Assembly: GCA_977006965.1 (NCBI GenBank)
Contig: OZ345383.1
Coordinates: 1,054,001 to 1,118,000 of the forward strand
Length of the DNA stretch: 64,000 nucleotides
From: Phymatolithon calcareum
Lineage: Eukaryota; Rhodophyta; Florideophyceae; Hapalidiales
Direction: 5' to 3'
The notes beneath the pieces were generated by a model. It was not told where the DNA came from and did not search any database. It saw only the letters and a list, made by a program, of their open reading frames with translations. Each line of letters starts with the position of its first letter. The stretch's first letter is position 1. Of this stretch, positions 11,437-23,049 are shown piece after piece. The translations under genes were made by a program, and so were the position numbers.

Positions 11437-13095
11437 TTAATCGGGATTTCCTGCAATCTTATTTCGAAGCCGCCTGTTCTCTTCTTGCAGACTCTTTAGT
11501 CTGCATTGAAGTGTTTCCATTTTTCTCATTTCTTTCGTGATTTTCTCTTTCAGTTCTTTCCCCAGCATCTGCTTTCTGAGATTACTGCGCGCTGCCGATT
11601 CACGGTTTCGCAATTTTCGCTGCAATGCTTTCGCCTCCCTATCATTGCGAGCTGTAGAAAAAGTTGGTACTGCCGGTCCCAAATTAATTTGGTTGACATT
11701 CAACCCAATTGACACATTCAGTGCACTTCCCGCGCCGTATGACGGCAGTTCTGCTCGCGGAAGTATGCATGGCTGAGATTGCAACTCTGTCCCACTGCGC
11801 AATAATGGATTTACAAGAGGAAGAGTAGCGTTGGGTGCGACAACCGGAGGTGGCGGAAGCAGCCCAGATTCTGGGACCGTACGGACTGGCATTGCAAACT
11901 CTCCTGGCTCTATTCGCGTTTCTGGGACTGAGGGCGGTAGCAACATATCGGGGTTCAGTCCATCTCTTAGCAAGCTGCCCTCAGCTGATATAGCCGGGGA
12001 GCTTATTCTGGACGTAAGACTTCGCAGGTCTCCGTTTCCAACATTGCTTTCTCCATATGTCGCTGATGTTGACTGAACTTCGGGAATGACAGCATTTTCA
12101 GCATCGTCCGGCACGTCAAGAAATTCAGCATCAAATGGATCGGTCGGAAACGGCTCCGCTCCCGAAATCGACGCAGAGCAAACCGCCGGCTTCGGGAAGC
12201 TCGGGAACCATGACGGGGAGAGCACACTGCTGGAAATGCGTGTCGATATGCTCCACGAAAGCAAACGAGGAATAAGCCCCGGTTCATCGGCGGCTGTCAT
12301 TTCTCCGTAGACACTGATTGGTGCGAACGGGGCAGCCGCACTGTTAAACACAGTATGTACACCTATTCCCGAGAAACTTCCGCCAGTTAGAGTCTTCATG
12401 TTGTTTGTAGACGTTGTAAAGTCTAGCACATGTCTCGGACGAGCAAGGGGAAGCCTTTTGCGGCAGACGCAGACGCCAACGCCAAATGGATTGCATTTCA
12501 GGCATTCGCGATGTTCGTTTACATGGATGAAAAACGAGACACTCTCGCCGAGACAAGCAGGATTGATAGGGCCAGCGGAGAACAAAGAATCAAGCATTTT
12601 TTGCTTCTCGAAACGCATAAAGCAGCGGTGTCGTTGTTGGTCCGTATCCCACGTAATAAACATGACGTCGATATAGTCGTTGCTGTCGTCCATGGCTGCC
12701 ATGAAAAGGTCACCGGTGTCCTCATTTCGCACGAAGCGCCCGTAAACAGTGTTTCTGTGGAAGAGACTGTCGGCTAAGTTTGGCGGTTTGATTCCGAACC
12801 TGTTTTCTTTCAGCAGAATGCCAGCAGAAACCTCATCGATACTGTACGCCGGGATGAAGAGTATGTTTGCGTTCATGTTTGCCAGCATGAAAGGAGAAAA
12901 ACCGGTGGGCGGACCGTTAGTGCTAGTGTGCAGCTTGCCGGCAAACGCATGTTGTACCTGATGATTGGAGGTCAAGATGCTGAGGTCGGCCTCGGGAGTT
13001 GACTTGAAGAGGTACTGCTTTACCCAGTCGCGGTTGACGAAGGATAACGCTCTTGAGAGGACATTTTGAAGGGAAAGAGGTTTGTAGTCTTGCAT
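11437..13095 (-). CDS. Zinc-knuckle/atypical bZIP regulator, family member 1
   Basis: A 552-residue single-exon protein of the four-member family in this window. The N-terminal domain (about 1-250) has a Trp motif (WVKQYLF with P34 and IL), IPAY at 81-84, RFVRNEDTGDLF, then C198, C201, C209 and C211 (CX2CX7CXC) and H222xxD225F. A Pro/Ser-rich linker (about 255-480) follows. The C-terminal basic region (about 487-510, RNRESAARSNLRKQ) leads into a zipper with Leu at L514, L528, L535 and L542 and Asn at an a position. The usual bZIP Asn is retained (N497), but the near-invariant Arg eight residues later is Asn (N505). It is probably a nuclear DNA-binding regulator, by inference. The N-terminal domain matches nothing I know. 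Confidence 0.8.
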   Translation of the reverse strand: MQDYKPLSLQNVLSRALSFVNRDWVKQYLFKSTPEADLSILTSNHQVQHAFAGKLHTSTNGPPTGFSPFMLANMNANILFIPAYSIDEVSAGILLKENRFGIKPPNLADSLFHRNTVYGRFVRNEDTGDLFMAAMDDSNDYIDVMFITWDTDQQRHRCFMRFEKQKMLDSLFSAGPINPACLGESVSFFIHVNEHRECLKCNPFGVGVCVCRKRLPLARPRHVLDFTTSTNNMKTLTGGSFSGIGVHTVFNSAAAPFAPISVYGEMTAADEPGLIPRLLSWSISTRISSSVLSPSWFPSFPKPAVCSASISGAEPFPTDPFDAEFLDVPDDAENAVIPEVQSTSATYGESNVGNGDLRSLTSRISSPAISAEGSLLRDGLNPDMLLPPSVPETRIEPGEFAMPVRTVPESGLLPPPPVVAPNATLPLVNPLLRSGTELQSQPCILPRAELPSYGAGSALNVSIGLNVNQINLGPAVPTFSTARNDREAKALQRKLRNRESAARSNLRKQMLGKELKEKITKEMRKMETLQCRLKSLQEENRRLRNKIAGNPD

Positions 13096-13529
13096 GCTGG
13101 GACTAACAGGATCGTTTCTTGATAAGAACTGTCACTTCATTGCGTGCCGACTCCCAACCCGCAAAAGCGTGTACTGCGGAAAACGCCCATGGCGACTTTG
13201 GGCCAAATGAATTCGGTGCACCTCCATTCCCTCTCTTGTGATTGGAACATACTGGTCATCAACATGTGTACAGAAAAGTGGACCAAAATTTCTACTGCAA
13301 AATAATAATCACGGAGTATCATAAGGTCTATTGGCAGAGGTGGCAGGCTGGACTAAGTCTTACAGTAGCACTTAGGCGTTGACAGCACGTCCAGCACGGA
13401 GGACAATCCTTGACGACTGGGAAAGTACCGTAAAGAACACATTGGTGGCTATTATTCAAGCTTAAAAACGTAGTGCGCACAGTAATTAATTAAGCATTCG
13501 ATCCGATACGAAGAAACAACAGACGAATT
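13096..13529. other. Upstream region of bZIP-like gene 1
   Basis: This would hold the promoter of the minus-strand gene. I see no clear TATA element and no other gene. Confidence 0.3.
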
Positions 13530-13715
13530 TCATTCGTTCACTTTGCCTTTTCTCCTAACGGGGCTAGCAGCGATTCGAGGGCCAGGTTTCTTTCATTCTA
13601 TCGTATCTTTAGCGAGTTTGGCTGCCGCTTCCATGTCTCGTCCAGGCACGTCACCAAAGATTGATTCTGGCGTTGGTCTGACAGACGTACTATATATCGA
13701 CGGTCAGCATGAACG
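13530..13715 (-). repeat. Dispersed retroelement-like ORF end, copy A
   Basis: Read on the minus strand this encodes PESIFGDVPGRDMEAAAKLA, then a stop, then KKPGPRIAASPVRRKGKVNE and a terminal stop. Diverged versions of the same protein segment occur at about 16.69-16.84, 44.86-44.99, 52.7-52.85 and 60.37-60.58 kb. The shared C-terminus followed by a stop suggests the 3' end of a mobile-element ORF, plausibly a LINE. The family is not named. Confidence 0.55.
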
Positions 13716-15126
13716 AGTTTCGAGTGATCGCGTTGTGCATACCTCATCGCCACCTCATCCTCTCTTCGCCACTCAAAAGACACGGCCGAGAAAAGTCCCA
13801 GTGAAAAAATGCAATACGAACGATTACAGCTGCTGCCATGTCGAGATTTGTAGCAGGGCCACCTGCAAGTCGCGCGCTGGGAGAGGCATTCACTGTGGAA
13901 AGAACATCGCGGATGACGTTAAGTTACTTTAGGCTGCCTAACTGTACACGCATTGGCTCAGTTGCCTGGTCTTCCTTAGAGATAACATGCGCAAATGATA
14001 ATTTGATGTTAGGAACCATTGAGAGTGAAAGCATAGCGAAGGGCTGGAGCAGCCTTGGTTCAGATGAACGTCCTCAACTGCAAGGAAGACGCCGAGAGAA
14101 ATTCTTCAAGACGGCCTAAAATATTGTATGGCTCCGCTCAGTCAAGAGCCGCAAATGTGGTCTTCTCGTCCCAGAATATGCATCGCTTGTCCGTGCATAC
14201 GCAAAAACTATTATTGCCACAGGACAGAGCTCGTTGCGCGTCCTAAGTGAGGACGTGACAGAGGATTTGTTCGTGTTTGTGCACTGCAGCTCCAGTAAGG
14301 ACTGACGCGCCGACGGCAATAACGATCGTCCATAGTGGCATTCGAAGAGATACGCGGGCGAGAGGTAGAAATACCGAAATTACGAATGCTCATTACGCTG
14401 GAAACAAGTTGGCTTCCATCCCTCTGGCCACAAATTATACGGAAGCACTGGTCTGCAGTTCGATCACTGGTATTTTACTTTATTTAGAAGTTCCAATTTT
14501 GCATGTTCAGTAAGAATCCTCGACGCCTCATTTCCATTTTTGCCCATCGCCACGGCAATTTGTGACTCAGAGAAAGATCAAATCTTCCCTCCTCAATGTT
14601 GATTATGTTCACCAGCATGGATTAGACCATTTGAGCCCTATGCAGTTTTCTCCTTGACTGCCTCCAGTTCACAAGTTTCCACTTTCATGTTGATTAAGTC
14701 GCCTTCAGATTTTGACTTCAGTTCTCTCTCATTGTCAGAAGTCCATATGTTTGTGAAGTCGGGACCTAAACAACCGGACCATGACCGAAGCTATTTTTGG
14801 GATTGGTTTTTCCAATTCCACTAATCGGTCTGGCTCGATATTGTGTAGATGCCGCGTGTCGGTCATGGGCAATTATAGCTTCCAGAAGGAACGTGGGTGA
14901 AGGTTTGCCCCATAAATGCAGCAGTCCTTTCACATACGCCCCCGAGAGTGTGAATGACGTCACAGTCTGTGGAACAAAACAAATGGCTTAAAACAGCATC
15001 ACGCAACTAATAAGAGGCAGACCTAGTCTGGGTCATACCTACAACAACGATTCCTTCACAGCACTCCACTGTTCGGTAAAAGTGCAGTTGAATTAACGCC
15101 ATGGTCACCAAACGCAATAATATTGC
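13716..15126. other. Intergenic, no recognisable gene
   Basis: Short frames only; nothing supported. Confidence 0.4.
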
Positions 15127-15169
15127 GGAGAAGCGTGAAGCCTAATATTATTAGTCTTCACGCTTCTCC
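15127..15169. repeat. Perfect short hairpin
   Basis: GGAGAAGCGTGAAG pairs exactly with CTTCACGCTTCTCC, and the loop is itself nearly palindromic. There is no poly-T tract, so it is not treated as a terminator. Confidence 0.75.
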
Positions 15170-16100
15170 TCGGCCCCGGCGCTGGATAACGGTTTATGTG
15201 AACGGGACCAAGTCTTCTGCACGACAATGTCTCTGAGCGCTATGCTTTTACCGGTGATTCAAATGTCAAATAGACAAGAAAATCGTTTCCTCAATTCAGA
15301 AAGCACGGCTTGGACAGAATCCACAAAACCTGCGTTGACATGAGAACCTGTCTGTTCATCATGTCAGACCACACAGAAGATTGTCCTGAAAAGAACAGGG
15401 ACACGCTCACAAATACCATAATCCATTGGCTGTGCGGACGAGAAGGGAGGAGGCAGCTTCCAGATCCGATTCTTCTTTTTCTGGACAACACCTTGCCTCA
15501 ACAAGCATTTTATCGGATTCTGGCCCGTTTTTAAAGGTGACAGTATTCATAATTTACAGCATCCATTGTCTTTTCAATAGATAGGCTCTCCCTGACACGC
15601 CGAGAAAAGCAGCGGAAGAAATCTTTTATATTCGCTCACTTTCTCGCGAGCCAAATATCTCCAGTGCAACGAAGAAAGGGATGTGCCACGCAAGGCTCTT
15701 GGCAGCTCTTCAACTTCCTCCAGTCTTGTCAGCTTCCATTACTTTCATCTCACCTTGGAGCAGCTGTCGGAACTAAGCGGAAAAATTGTGGCTGGAGCAA
15801 TGCAATGCACATCGGAAAAGGAACAAACTGCCATGTCCGCTTAAAAGGCAACAGTTTATAAGGCGTAATGTATCAGAAGAAAGCGATATCTTTCATGTGT
15901 TCCTGCACTGACGACCGACCTGTAGTTGTCCGAACGCTTTGGCAGAAGCATTTAAAGGCACATCTCAAAGGCGTGAAATTATGTACCCATTGCTCGTAGC
16001 CGAACATCGCATGCATCCCCTGACGGGTTGCACATGCTTCTGACCAAGATCCATGGTTCTCGTGTTTCTTCCCCCCAGCTTGCCTCTCAAGAATTTGATC
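15170..16100. other. Intergenic with decayed repeat copies
   Basis: The part from about 15700 to 15990 contains sequence related to the inverted-repeat cluster that follows (shared AACTAAGCGG and a translated NVSEESDIFHVFLH-like segment). The frame at 15310-15534 was considered as a transposase fragment but not accepted. Confidence 0.35.
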
Positions 16101-17505
16101 TGGATGTAAAATGTCAGTTGCGACCGCACCATTCAGTCTTGTACTTCTTGGAGCTTACATAGGTAGAGATGAAGCCCCTACCTGGAAACTTCCTTGATAT
16201 GGTCTCATCAGAACAGGTACCAAGCTCTCGCGCATGATGTATCAGAAGACGGCAATATCTATCTTGTTTACCTTCACCAACGACTAACCTACAGCTGCTG
16301 AAACTAAGCGGAATGTTGGTCGAAGTACTTAAAAGCTCGGACATTGTAATTCATTCTTTTGCGGTATGCTATTAAGGGCTTCAGGAAACGTTCCACTTCA
16401 TTCCGGCAGCTGCAGTTTAGTCGTTGGTGAAGGCAACAAGATAGATATTGCCGTCTTCCGTTACATCATGCGCGAGAGCTTAGTGCCTGTTCTGACGAGA
16501 CCGTAACAAGGAAGTTGTCGAGCAGGGGCTTTCATTTCTAACTGGTGCCTTGGCAATATTCGCTGCCTCTAAGAAGTATATGGCTGGATGGTGTGGTCGA
16601 AACTGACATTTTACATTCGGACCAATTTCTTGGAAGGCAATTGCCTTTGACATCGGTGACCCCCGATTATCACAATATAAAGAATACGATGGAGTTGACA
16701 TCCTTACGATGGACGAAAGTCGCTTGGTTCGTCAAGCGCTACTTCACTGCGTCCGACCAACCCCAGAGTCAATCTTTGGCGACGCCCCGGACCTCGACGT
16801 ACAAGCAGCAGTCAAACTCGCAGCATATAGATTGAATGGAAGAAGCTTATGCCCTTAAAGTGTTGCCAGCCGCACAAGGGGAATACGCAAAATGAATGAA
16901 TGAACAATATAAAATGTTAGAGCCAGCTAAGCGGTGGTTGATCGGATGCTTGTCCACTTCTTGGCTTCTTTAGTCGGTTTGCGAGCATGGATCCGCAGAA
17001 GTAAGCACGAAAGCCCCTTGCACACATTTGGACACACTAAGTGATGCGTTGCATACGTTTCGGATTAACATCCAAAACGTATGCTACCTATCAGAGGACG
17101 CATCCGCTATTAGGCTACACGCAATAATCCACTTAGTGTGTCCAAATGTGTGCAAGGGGCTTTCGAGCTTACTTCTGCGGATCCATGCTCGCAAACCGAT
17201 TAAAGAAGCCAAGAAGCGGACAAGCATCTGATCAACCACCGCTTAGCTGGCTCTAATTCTTTATATTGTAATAATCGGGGGTCACTGCTGTCAAAGGCAA
17301 TTGCCTTCCAAGAAATTGGTCCGAATGTAAAATGTCAGTTTCGACCACACCATCCAGCCATATACTTCTTAGAGGCTGCGAATACTGCCAATGTACCAGT
17401 CAGAAATGAAAGCCCCTGCTCGACAACTTCCTTGTAACCACCGCTTAGCTGGCTCGAACTCTTTATATTGTGATAATCGGGGGTCACTGCTGTTAAAGGC
17501 TAAGC
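16101..17505. repeat. Nested inverted-repeat cluster
   Basis: Three copies of one sequence are present. About 16101-16345 (forward) mirrors about 16384-16620 (reverse), and about 17279-17440 repeats the forward orientation. A longer inverted repeat pairs 16497-16685 with about 17255-17440 and 16921-17045 with 17131-17253. The inner arms include AAGCCCCTTGCACACATTTG and its complement. A block of about 225 bases on the left side (about 16686-16915) has no partner; it encodes a copy of the dispersed PESIFGD segment and so looks inserted. A further duplicate of the AACCACCGCTTAGCTGGCTC junction lies at 17437-17500. Confidence 0.8.
16690..16850 (+). repeat. Dispersed retroelement-like ORF end, copy B
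   Basis: The forward frame reads DESRLVRQALLHCVRPTPES then IFGDAPDLDVQAAVKLAAYR before a stop, homologous to the segment at 13.53-13.72 kb on the minus strand. It lies in the unpaired part of the surrounding inverted repeat. Confidence 0.55.
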
Positions 17506-18678
17506 TTCTTCGCCCCAGAAATGATTATGTCTATAATGCTCAACGTCCGCATGTCCCAGAGAGCAGGCAGGTGCAACTCAAGGGCAACGTTGCGGAACAT
17601 GTGGTCCGAATGGTGCTCAACGGCCGCATGCTGTGCACATCTCGAATTACCCAGCGTCACTGAAACACGGGTGCACAACATGCTCTGCGTCCCACCACGT
17701 GGTTCATGAACCTTTTTCATATCATATGCTGCCAGCATTCAGCTGAATGCCGTTTTTATGCCGGCCGGTGGCCGTTGAGGCTCTTCATCGGTTGGACGAG
17801 GCACAGGTGGATGCGTATCAGTTTATGGAAAAACGGGAATTGAGAGGCACGAGCACGTTCCACATCTCTTCATATATTTGAAATCTAAGAAACGATCCGC
17901 ACACTCTCTAATTTTGGAAACTAATGATCATCATAGCCCACCGCCGTAATTTTCTGGGCCCGTGATGGGACATGTGCAGCGCGATGGGCTCTACGATAGA
18001 CCGCCCACCTGTGCTATTGTACAGTACTGTAGCAGAACGAAAATTACATGGGCTCGAAACCGTATTTTCGATACGAGCCGATACTGTATCAGAAATTCAG
18101 GTAAGCTTTGGCGATATAGAACTGTATCATGCTGCACGGGTAAATATCAATCAATATTGACTCAACTAATATGCGGCCATCAAAGCCTAGCTTATCCCAT
18201 CCTCCCTTTCAAGGAAGGATGGGATTCGATCGAATCCCAAGGCAGCTTTCAGCTTAGTATGTCGAACTAACCTTCTTTTTCCTTGAATCTAATTTTGTGT
18301 CGAACAAGGCGAGATGCTGGAAGATAGCAATAGTAGTAATCCAATGATTACTGCCCTAGAAATAGTTCTATTTCTTCGGGTGCAATTCATTAGCCTATGT
18401 TTAGTGCGCTGTGCTGTGATGTAAAATGACATCAAGTCCTCTCAATATTCGGGATGTTCTGGGCAGAGAGGAAAGGGTATAAATACCCTTCGCCGGTAGC
18501 AGATAGGGAGAAGGAGGACAACCAAAAACAACCAACACAACAGATCAGGTCACAGTAAACGTAATTCATGCAGGACCAAGTCTTAAACTACTTCGAGTGC
18601 CTCAAACCTGTAAGCCCAGAACAGGGACCTTGCAAGAGCGCAAGGGAACGTGCCTCTGCTGTCCTTTGACAGGCACAC

Positions 18679-18768
18679 AATATTTTCCGACTCTATGTTT
18701 TCATTGATATATCGCCACCAGATACGGTCGAACGCGATATATCAACGAAAACACAGAATCGGATAATA
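18679..18768. repeat. Foldback, arms about 36 bases
   Basis: A left arm ending GTTTTCATTGATATATCGC pairs with a right arm beginning GCGATATATCAACGAAAAC, with about four mismatches and a loop of about 18 bases. Confidence 0.75.
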
Positions 18769-18834
18769 TCAAGCGTAAAGATGCCTTGATTAATATCGGA
18801 TCTCGTACCGCAGTCTTGCAAGCTCAGGCACGAC

Positions 18835-18935
18835 TATCAAGTGTCGACACTTGATAAGATTGGGAAGGTGCATTCAACAAATCTGATGGTCCGATATGAT
18901 GTCACATCGGACCATCAAAATGCACCTTCCCAATC
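18835..18935. repeat. Two adjacent palindromes
   Basis: 18835-18856 is a perfect 22-base palindrome centred on GTCGAC. Immediately after it, 18858-18935 folds back through GATTGGGAAGGTGCA and TGATGGTCCGAT with their exact complements, interrupted by short bulges. Confidence 0.8.
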
Positions 18936-19211
18936 CTGGTGCGCAGCTCGAGGTGGCCAAAATATGTGGCGTTCCCCAACTGCTACAGTGGGTGGACAAC
19001 AGCAGCTTTATCAAGACGAGACGGGGAGCACCCTTCCACTGTATGTTGATGTCTAAACTTTTTTACATTATTCTTGTAAACCGATTGTAAGAATGCACGA
19101 CCTTGTGACTAAACGGGCGATTATTAGAGAAAGAGAATAGAGAACAGTGAGAGCAAAAACATAAAACGATACGCGAGGGAAAACCCATCTGAGTACAACA
19201 CATGACTGCCT

Positions 19212-20594
19212 CTAAGGCGCCAGAGCAGCAGCAACGGCAGCATCACGAAGGGCACCCCGCCGATTGGTGTCGGGGAGTCTATCAGCTCGATCAGCGCGTT
19301 TGCGGTCTTTGTGTAGGTCTCGCATACGCCGCTGGAATCTTTGCACAATATCCACATGTTCTGCCTGTAGGTTCGCCAACCACTTCTTGTGGCTGCTCTT
19401 CGCACGGGGGCTAAGATTTTCGTTCTTCCAAATCTGCAAGATCATCGAATCTTCAATCCATCTTGTTAGTAGTGCAATTCCATGACGTCCGTTCGTGGCC
19501 CTCACGAGGAAGTTTGCACTTGCTCGGTTAAGCAATGTACGATCCTCGGGGTCGCAAAACTCCTTGAAAACGTTTGGTAAAACTTTCTCCTGCTCGTTCA
19601 TGTAGTCCAGCAGTTTCGGGAGACAATCCACAAGCTGCTTGTATAATGTCGGCATCACATCTCCCGGTTGCTGAACATTAAACTTCTCCAAAGTCATTCC
19701 AATTTCCAACAGGATAGCTTCAAGACGTTCCTTGTTGTACTTGACAACCTTATGATATCTTGCGAGTTCGGCGCTCTCAGCGGCAACGTTGAGCATGAAC
19801 GGGAAGACGATTTGATCCTCAATCTCAAAATACTGCGCCACAAACACCTCAAATACTTCCCAATGTTCGCTGAAATCCCAAATATCGATCATTTGCAATG
19901 TCGCCCATCGTCTCTGGATACTTCCCAGAATGTTATACACATCCATAATCTCCCATCGGATAGCATTATGAAGTAAAACAAACACATCACTAGCCCATGT
20001 ATCGCGACCGCCATACTCGCCAAGAGCAAAGTTGGGATAGTCAAACCGTTCCGGTCTCTGACTCAACATTGTATTTCCCCGCACGGTTTCCGAAAACACA
20101 AATCGCTCCGACTCATCCCGACGAACATTCACGCGCTTCCGAACATCCACCTCACTCGTACTCCCCGGACTCAAACAACCGGATCCTGTTCCGCGGATAG
20201 TGCTTGTAGCATAGCTCTGCAGCGACCCTAGCGAACTTGCCGCCGCGGCGCGTCCGGCCGATTGACGGATTCGCGCGGATCCGAGTCCATCGACATCGCG
20301 ATCCCCAAGGTTTCCATACTTGCGCGCAGCGGGCGCGACACCTTCGCGTGGTGTAGGTCTTGTAGAGTGATCCGGACCGGTCTTGAAAAGGCCGCGAAAG
20401 AATGCGGCAAACCCACGCGAGGAGCGTGAACGTGCGTCATAAGACCCATCACCAAGACCTAGTTCTGCGTTGCGCGCTAGGCGACCAAGGTCCATAGTGG
20501 CGCGAGCGCCGCGGGCGCGGCCCTTGCGCGCGCGTCCGGTGTCTCCATCCGGGAGCCGTCCGGAGCGGAACAAGGCGTTCTCGCGACGCGGCAT
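19212..20594 (-). CDS. Hemerythrin-like (HHE-type) helical protein with long basic N-terminus
   Basis: A 460-residue single-exon protein. Residues 1-160 are Arg/Gly/Ser-rich and probably disordered. Residues 200-345 form a four-helix pattern like hemerythrin HHE domains: VFVLLHNAIRWEIMDVYNIL (H209), FSEHWEVFEVFVAQYFEIED then QIVFPFM (H244, E258), YHKVVKYNKERLEAILLEI (H281), and MNEQEKVLPNVFKE (E334, E336). Hemerythrin-like proteins bind a di-iron site through His and Glu/Asp. Here the fourth helix has Asn/Gln where a His would be expected, so iron binding is uncertain. The region beyond 345 is helical and basic. The assignment rests on pattern only; another helical-bundle family is possible. 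Confidence 0.5.
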   Translation of the reverse strand: MPRRENALFRSGRLPDGDTGRARKGRARGARATMDLGRLARNAELGLGDGSYDARSRSSRGFAAFFRGLFKTGPDHSTRPTPREGVAPAARKYGNLGDRDVDGLGSARIRQSAGRAAAASSLGSLQSYATSTIRGTGSGCLSPGSTSEVDVRKRVNVRRDESERFVFSETVRGNTMLSQRPERFDYPNFALGEYGGRDTWASDVFVLLHNAIRWEIMDVYNILGSIQRRWATLQMIDIWDFSEHWEVFEVFVAQYFEIEDQIVFPFMLNVAAESAELARYHKVVKYNKERLEAILLEIGMTLEKFNVQQPGDVMPTLYKQLVDCLPKLLDYMNEQEKVLPNVFKEFCDPEDRTLLNRASANFLVRATNGRHGIALLTRWIEDSMILQIWKNENLSPRAKSSHKKWLANLQAEHVDIVQRFQRRMRDLHKDRKRADRADRLPDTNRRGALRDAAVAAALAP

Positions 20595-23049
20595 TGTATC
20601 TTGATCCCTCGACGCCGGCTCTACGAAGAGCGGTCGAGAAGGGATTGATTGTTGCTTGGTTCTTTCCTTCTTTCGGATCGCTTCGACTCTACCCTAGGGC
20701 TTTCTCTTGGAGGCGAGGTGAGTGGTGTCTGTTATAGGCGGGCGGAGAGCGCGGGAGGAGCTATGATGAGGCTGCGGCATGACGTACCCCGATATGATAA
20801 CGGGCCTGTTTGAAGCGCCGTGTGCGCCACGATGCGATCCCATTGGCCCGTGCGACGGAAATGAATATGGCGCCGCAGGTTTTGGGATATGCGAATTTTC
20901 ATGAAAAATCGTAAAAAATTAAACTGTGTCCCCCAGTACACCTCTGTGCCTTTAAAACTGACACGGTGCTGCAAGTTAAATAAATTAATCGAAAAATATG
21001 TTCGTGAACGTGGCGCACCATGGAGCATTCTCTGGTAGGGCTACGTATCCAAAAATACTTTTTCAATTTGAAATTCGCGCTGTGCTGGGTTCTGGGAGCC
21101 GCCAACGACTAACTTAATTCTCTCGTACTGGACAGTACTACTGTATCTCCCTGGGCTGCACACATTTGGAACGACTACAGTACAGGTGAAGTGTCGATGC
21201 TAATCTTTGGCTTACGGAGCAGGGATTTGGACACGAACGTGAGATACAGTACAGCTGTTGCAAAAAGTATTACTTTATTCCACACTGCTGTCCAGGGGAG
21301 CTCGAGCGACACAGCCAGAACTAGATTCCGCCCGACCTGGATCCCAATCTGCATTCCGCTCGACCTGGATCTCAGTCCTCAGCTCCATTTAATTATTAAT
21401 TAACGGGCGTCCAAGCTTGCGGATTGGTGCAATAGTGTCGTCTGCCGTTTGACAGAACGTTGATAACAAATTCTTTGTCGATTGGTCAGGACGCTGATTT
21501 TGCTACTTACTGGATCTACCAGATACCCTTGTCCACTTCCACCTGGTCATGTTTCGATGAGAGTGCGGGGATGTCGTGAAGAAAAAAGTGTCTCCCTTAG
21601 GGCGTGCATCTGCAAGCTTGACACGACGGACGTCGGAGTTATGGAACATGAGTTTGCCGTTCTGTTTCGGACTCGGGAGTGATCAATAGGACCGATCTGG
21701 AAGTCGGCGATTGAAGACGGCTAAACTGTCATTCACTAAAGCCAGATCTCTCAACCTGTACTCGCCAAAAGCATTGGCCCACGCTCTGGTTAGAGCAGAA
21801 ACGCAGGCACGTCGTGGATCGGGCTGCCTCTGAATAGTCCTGCATTGCGAACACAGGCGCTCGTAATTTGTGCCGTATCTTTGAATGCTTCGTGGTCTGA
21901 TTTTGCGTTTAAGTATAACATTACTTAGCGTCCATGGCGGCTGCTGGCACGTAAGGCTCCATTCGTCCACACACCCACTACTGTACTTGTCATGAATGAG
22001 AACTTGTGCGAAGTGTATTATTTTTTACCGTCGAGTGATGACGTTAATACACTTGTCAACGTCTTGAGCACTATGAATCGACATTCAGGAATTTGTGTCC
22101 CAAGCACTTGTGTCACTCTTGTTTCACAATAGATGTCTTGCCGGCCCGTCAGGAGAAGAAATGTTACGGCAAGAGGGAGACCTCTTGGCATAGAGACAAT
22201 GTGATGATAATCATCCTTGCGGTTTGGAATCATATTGAGAAAGGAACTGGGGAGTCGCCGAATTCGTCACTTGTGTGGCGAACTGCTGGTCATTGGAATG
22301 CATAAGCTCTGATTTCTATGAGTTTGCAGTGAAGAAAACGGCAGCAATGAATGCAATTGAACCGTCGAAACTAGAAAGGATGCATCGCATGTTCTGAAGC
22401 GAAGAATATTGTCTCATTCTTTGAAAACTGGAACTTTCCTCACCCAAGTGACGAGCACACAGACAAGGAGAATTCTGACATGGTCAGGTGTACGTTTTGT
22501 GGAGGATTTTACTGAATGCACCGCTCCCATGGTGTTTAGTTTGGGTCATCGTCGATTTGGCTTACGGTCAGAGCATGTCCTGGGGGCCCTCGCTGCACTG
22601 CTTCGCAGAGATGTCGATGCTTACCTTCTTCGAATTCAGTACTACCGAGAAGATCTGTGCCTTTCGTCTCTTGCAGCTATCGCAAAACTCAGTTCGCTTA
22701 AGACCGAGTTGCTTTTGAGTGTGACGGTGTTAGTTTTCTTCGGCTACAACTAGCTGATCAAAATTTACAGACACTCTCTGCTAAGCGGAACATTATTACC
22801 ACTCCTCTACTCTTACATTCAGTTCTTTTTTCTTATTCTGTTTTCTGCAGAGTGACTTTAATTGCCCTTGGGTACCCGTTTTTCTCGTAATCTCGGATTT
22901 TGCGGAAGTCTTACGTCACACCATTGTGCACATGTGTTTCTATGTTAGCTTCGTTCGTTCTTTTATTTCAGTTCTTCAATCTGAAAAATTATTCCTAAAC
23001 TTCACCTTGGGCAAATTCTCATTGTTCAAAAACTGTGAGCATCTTCATA
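20595..23049. other. Intergenic, gene-poor
   Basis: No recognisable gene. Several TACAGTA/TACTGTA heptamers cluster at 21120-21250. Frames at 21683-21970 and 22409-22753 have no identifiable domain. Confidence 0.4.

Larger units (their letters stand above)
17506..19211. other. Intergenic with several palindromes and an LTR-like TATA segment
   Basis: No protein gene recognised. It contains palindromes at 18220-18237, 18679-18768, 18835-18856 and 18858-18935, and a TATAAATA box at about 18478-18485. The box is followed by GGAGAAGGAGGACAACC and a CAACC/CAACA-rich tract, resembling a retroelement promoter and leader. Confidence 0.4.

Noticed and set aside
11437-13095. Classification as an ordinary CREB/GCN4/plant-group bZIP
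   Set aside because: The near-invariant Arg is absent in all four paralogues and the shared N-terminal Cys-knuckle domain is not part of those families.
15310-15534. Open frame with DHTEDCPEKNRDTLT and LLFLDNT suggested a DDE transposase fragment
   Set aside because: The acidic residues are suggestive, but there is no inverted repeat, no target duplication and no continuing domain; too short to call.
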